Position numbers and translations under genes: made by a program. The notes beneath the pieces were generated by a model. The model did no database searches and was not told where the DNA came from. It saw only the letters and a list, made by a program, of their open reading frames with translations. 64,000 bases of DNA, taken from contig JAHQWG010000035.1 of assembly GCA_029856045.1 (NCBI GenBank), positions 1 to 64,000 on the forward strand. Reading direction: 5' to 3'. Below are positions 62,841-64,000 of the stretch, piece after piece; the first letter of the stretch is position 1; every line of letters begins with the position of its first letter. The stretch is from Promethearchaeia archaeon (GTDB taxonomy: Archaea > Asgardarchaeota > Lokiarchaeia > Sigyniarchaeales > SOKP01).

Positions 62841-63485
62841 TTATTTTGTTTTTATTAATCGATATAAATCAACCAAGATATTTTTTCTTTTTTTAGTGTG
62901 AAATTGAAAAGTTTTCTCTAATATCAAATTTAATGAGAAAATATCATCAACCACCCAATTTCTTTTTTCTATATATGACGTTAGAAATTCTCGAGTGTTT
63001 TTATTTGACAGATGAACCGAATAAATAATATCTGAAATGGTTAAGGCAGTATCTAAAAATAATCTATCTGCCTTTCTCGTTTGAACTCCAAATGGAGGAT
63101 TCATAATAGTTGTGATATTGGCGCTCCCTCGAAAAAGATCATCCCTAAAAGGTAAATGGTTAATATCTGATGCAATTGGATGATTAAGATGATATAGATC
63201 TAATTTATCACAATTATTCTTTAATATAATTAGCGCTAAGGGGTCTATATCAATATTTAATACTAATAACGCTTTAAGATAGGTAGCGGCAATCGATAAC
63301 CTTCCAGTACCAGCTCCTAAATCAAGAACTATCTTGTTTTCAATATCATTATGTTCAAATCCGGCATAGAACATTATATCCACTGCAGAAATTGCATTGA
63401 TACAATATTGTTCTAAAGATAAATTAGGATTAGTAAAATGTTTTGTTTTCTGAATAATGGTAACTAATTCTTTTTTTCTCATCAA
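62841..63485 (-). CDS. METTL5-like N6-adenine methyltransferase
   Basis: The protein is 214 residues. The SAM-binding motif is VLDLGAGTGRLSIAATYL, followed by LNIDIDPLALIILKNNC (acidic loop) and the catalytic TIMNPPFGVQTRKADRLFLD (NPPF). The NPPFG plus T-R-x-x-x-x-D-x-x-F-L pattern is that of the archaeal/eukaryotic METTL5 group, which makes m6A on 18S-type rRNA. The N-terminal KELVTIIQKTKHFTNPNLSLEQY also fits. Eukaryotic METTL5 pairs with TRMT112, and no Trm112 gene is in the window. Converges with enolase without spacer. Confidence 0.88.
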   Translation of the reverse strand: MMRKKELVTIIQKTKHFTNPNLSLEQYCINAISAVDIMFYAGFEHNDIENKIVLDLGAGTGRLSIAATYLKALLVLNIDIDPLALIILKNNCDKLDLYHLNHPIASDINHLPFRDDLFRGSANITTIMNPPFGVQTRKADRLFLDTALTISDIIYSVHLSNKNTREFLTSYIEKRNWVVDDIFSLNLILEKTFQFHTKKRKNILVDLYRLIKTK

Positions 63486-63617
63486 AAATCCAGATAATAT
63501 TTTCTTCCCTTATAAAAAATATTGGAAACCATTATTTATTATAGATCATTTTTAATTGTAATATTAAGAGAGTGTTACTAAGAAAATTAATGAAATAATT
63601 AAAAAAAATTGATTTGA

Positions 63618-64000
63618 ATGACAAATAATACTAAAAACGGGGAATATGCTTCTATTGGGCAGAGATTGGGTGTAGTTGAAGAATATTTACCTGATAAGAA
63701 TTCTACTTATGCAGACAAAGGGGTAATTTATGCGACTAGATCAGGAGCAATACATATTGATTCCCACAAAAAGAAGATCTCTGTTAAAGAACCTGACGAA
63801 AGTAAGAGACAAAAAATGAAAATCGGTGATATTGTTATTGGAATAATAAATTTTGTGAGAAAGTATTCTGTAGGTGTAAAGATATATATAATTAATAATA
63901 ATGTTAAGTTTTTTTCGGGAAATCTAGGAAATGTTCATGTATCTCAAATATCAAGAAATTATGTTGAAAAAATAGAGGATGCTTTTCAAAAAACAGATAT
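63618..64000 (+). CDS. csl4: Exosome subunit Csl4 (partial, 5' part)
   Basis: The frame from ATG 63618 runs to the window edge (127 codons). It has an N-terminal domain (GQRLGVVEEYLPDKNSTYAD, then GVIYATRSGAIHID) and the start of an S1 RNA-binding domain (MKIGDIVIGIINFVRKYSVG, GNLGNVHVSQIS). This combination and the order 'G..LG.VEE..PG.GTY...G.I.A...G' are those of archaeal Csl4, a cap protein of the RNA-degrading exosome. The C-terminal zinc ribbon would lie past the end. No Rrp4/Rrp41/Rrp42 genes are visible. Confidence 0.85.
   Translation, partial: MTNNTKNGEYASIGQRLGVVEEYLPDKNSTYADKGVIYATRSGAIHIDSHKKKISVKEPDESKRQKMKIGDIVIGIINFVRKYSVGVKIYIINNNVKFFSGNLGNVHVSQISRNYVEKIEDAFQKTD

Noticed and set aside
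1-64000. CRISPR arrays, insertion sequences, integrases, rRNA or tRNA genes
   Set aside because: I looked through all gaps and found no regularly spaced repeats, transposase motifs or RNA-gene signatures. Most gaps are under 350 bases.

Overview
This is an AT-rich archaeal chromosome segment, most likely from an Asgard archaeon of the Lokiarchaeota type. Three things support that. The information-processing genes are archaeal: TFB, Spt4, Rpo7, eS24, eS31, Kae1/Bud32, RfcS, aIF5B, Csl4, TYW1, and a CCA enzyme of the archaeal class. Eukaryote-like building blocks are frequent: a roadblock/LC7 protein, an Arf/Rag-like GTPase with extra domains, a V4R/TRAPP-like protein, a pseudo-GTPase/TPR scaffold, and an MFS protein with a longin-like tail. 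There is also a selenocysteine-dependent split [NiFe]-hydrogenase of the Vhu type. No tRNA, rRNA, CRISPR array or transposon was seen. Almost everything is coding. Intergenic gaps are short and very AT-rich.

Layout. 1-4 kb: end of a GPH-type transporter, then three minus-strand genes that look like tetrahydromethanopterin-type cofactor synthesis, then a ribbon-helix-helix regulator. 4.3-8.6 kb: conserved archaeal information cluster (Bud32, Kae1, eS31, eS24, dephospho-CoA kinase, Spt4, Rpo7). 8.6-20.7 kb: roadblock protein behind a duplicated promoter, two unknown genes, M29 and M20 peptidases, MFS-longin fusion, SDR, polyprenol-kinase-like protein, HAD phosphatase, V4R protein and the GTPase. 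21-30.5 kb: TFB, a 1,091-residue scaffold, and a run of membrane, zinc-ribbon and winged-helix proteins. 30.5-36 kb: nucleoside phosphorylase, TYW1 with an inserted domain, a response regulator with a histidine-kinase scrap, EngB-like GTPase. 36-51 kb: EF-2 paralogue, CCA transferase, aIF5B, UvrA/UvrB, a very long AglB. 51-56 kb: TruA, a ThrH/ThrC pair, and an ADP-forming acyl-CoA synthetase subunit. 55.9-60.2 kb: HdrB, HdrC, VhuU, VhuA, VhuG. 60.4-64 kb: RfcS, enolase, a METTL5-like methyltransferase and the start of Csl4.

The most notable item lies in the apparent gap between hdrC and the hydrogenase large subunit. The large subunit ends just where its C-terminal nickel-binding motif should be. 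A separate 49-codon minus-strand gene at 57384-57533 supplies that motif as D-C-U-L-S-C-A-A-H, with U encoded by an in-frame TGA. Nested inverted repeats overlap its 3' end and could form a SECIS-like RNA. Together with a small subunit carrying a duplicated eight-cysteine iron-sulfur module, and with HdrBC, this makes a selenium-dependent, H2-linked, electron-bifurcating-type operon. The HdrA and MvhD partners are not in the window.

Functional links: AglB and the polyprenol-kinase-like protein fit N-glycosylation; ThrH with ThrC fits threonine synthesis without a homoserine kinase; the DHPS-like and DmrX-like genes fit an H4MPT-type C1 carrier. Organism and pathway statements are inference from gene content. 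Domain and motif statements are read from the sequence.
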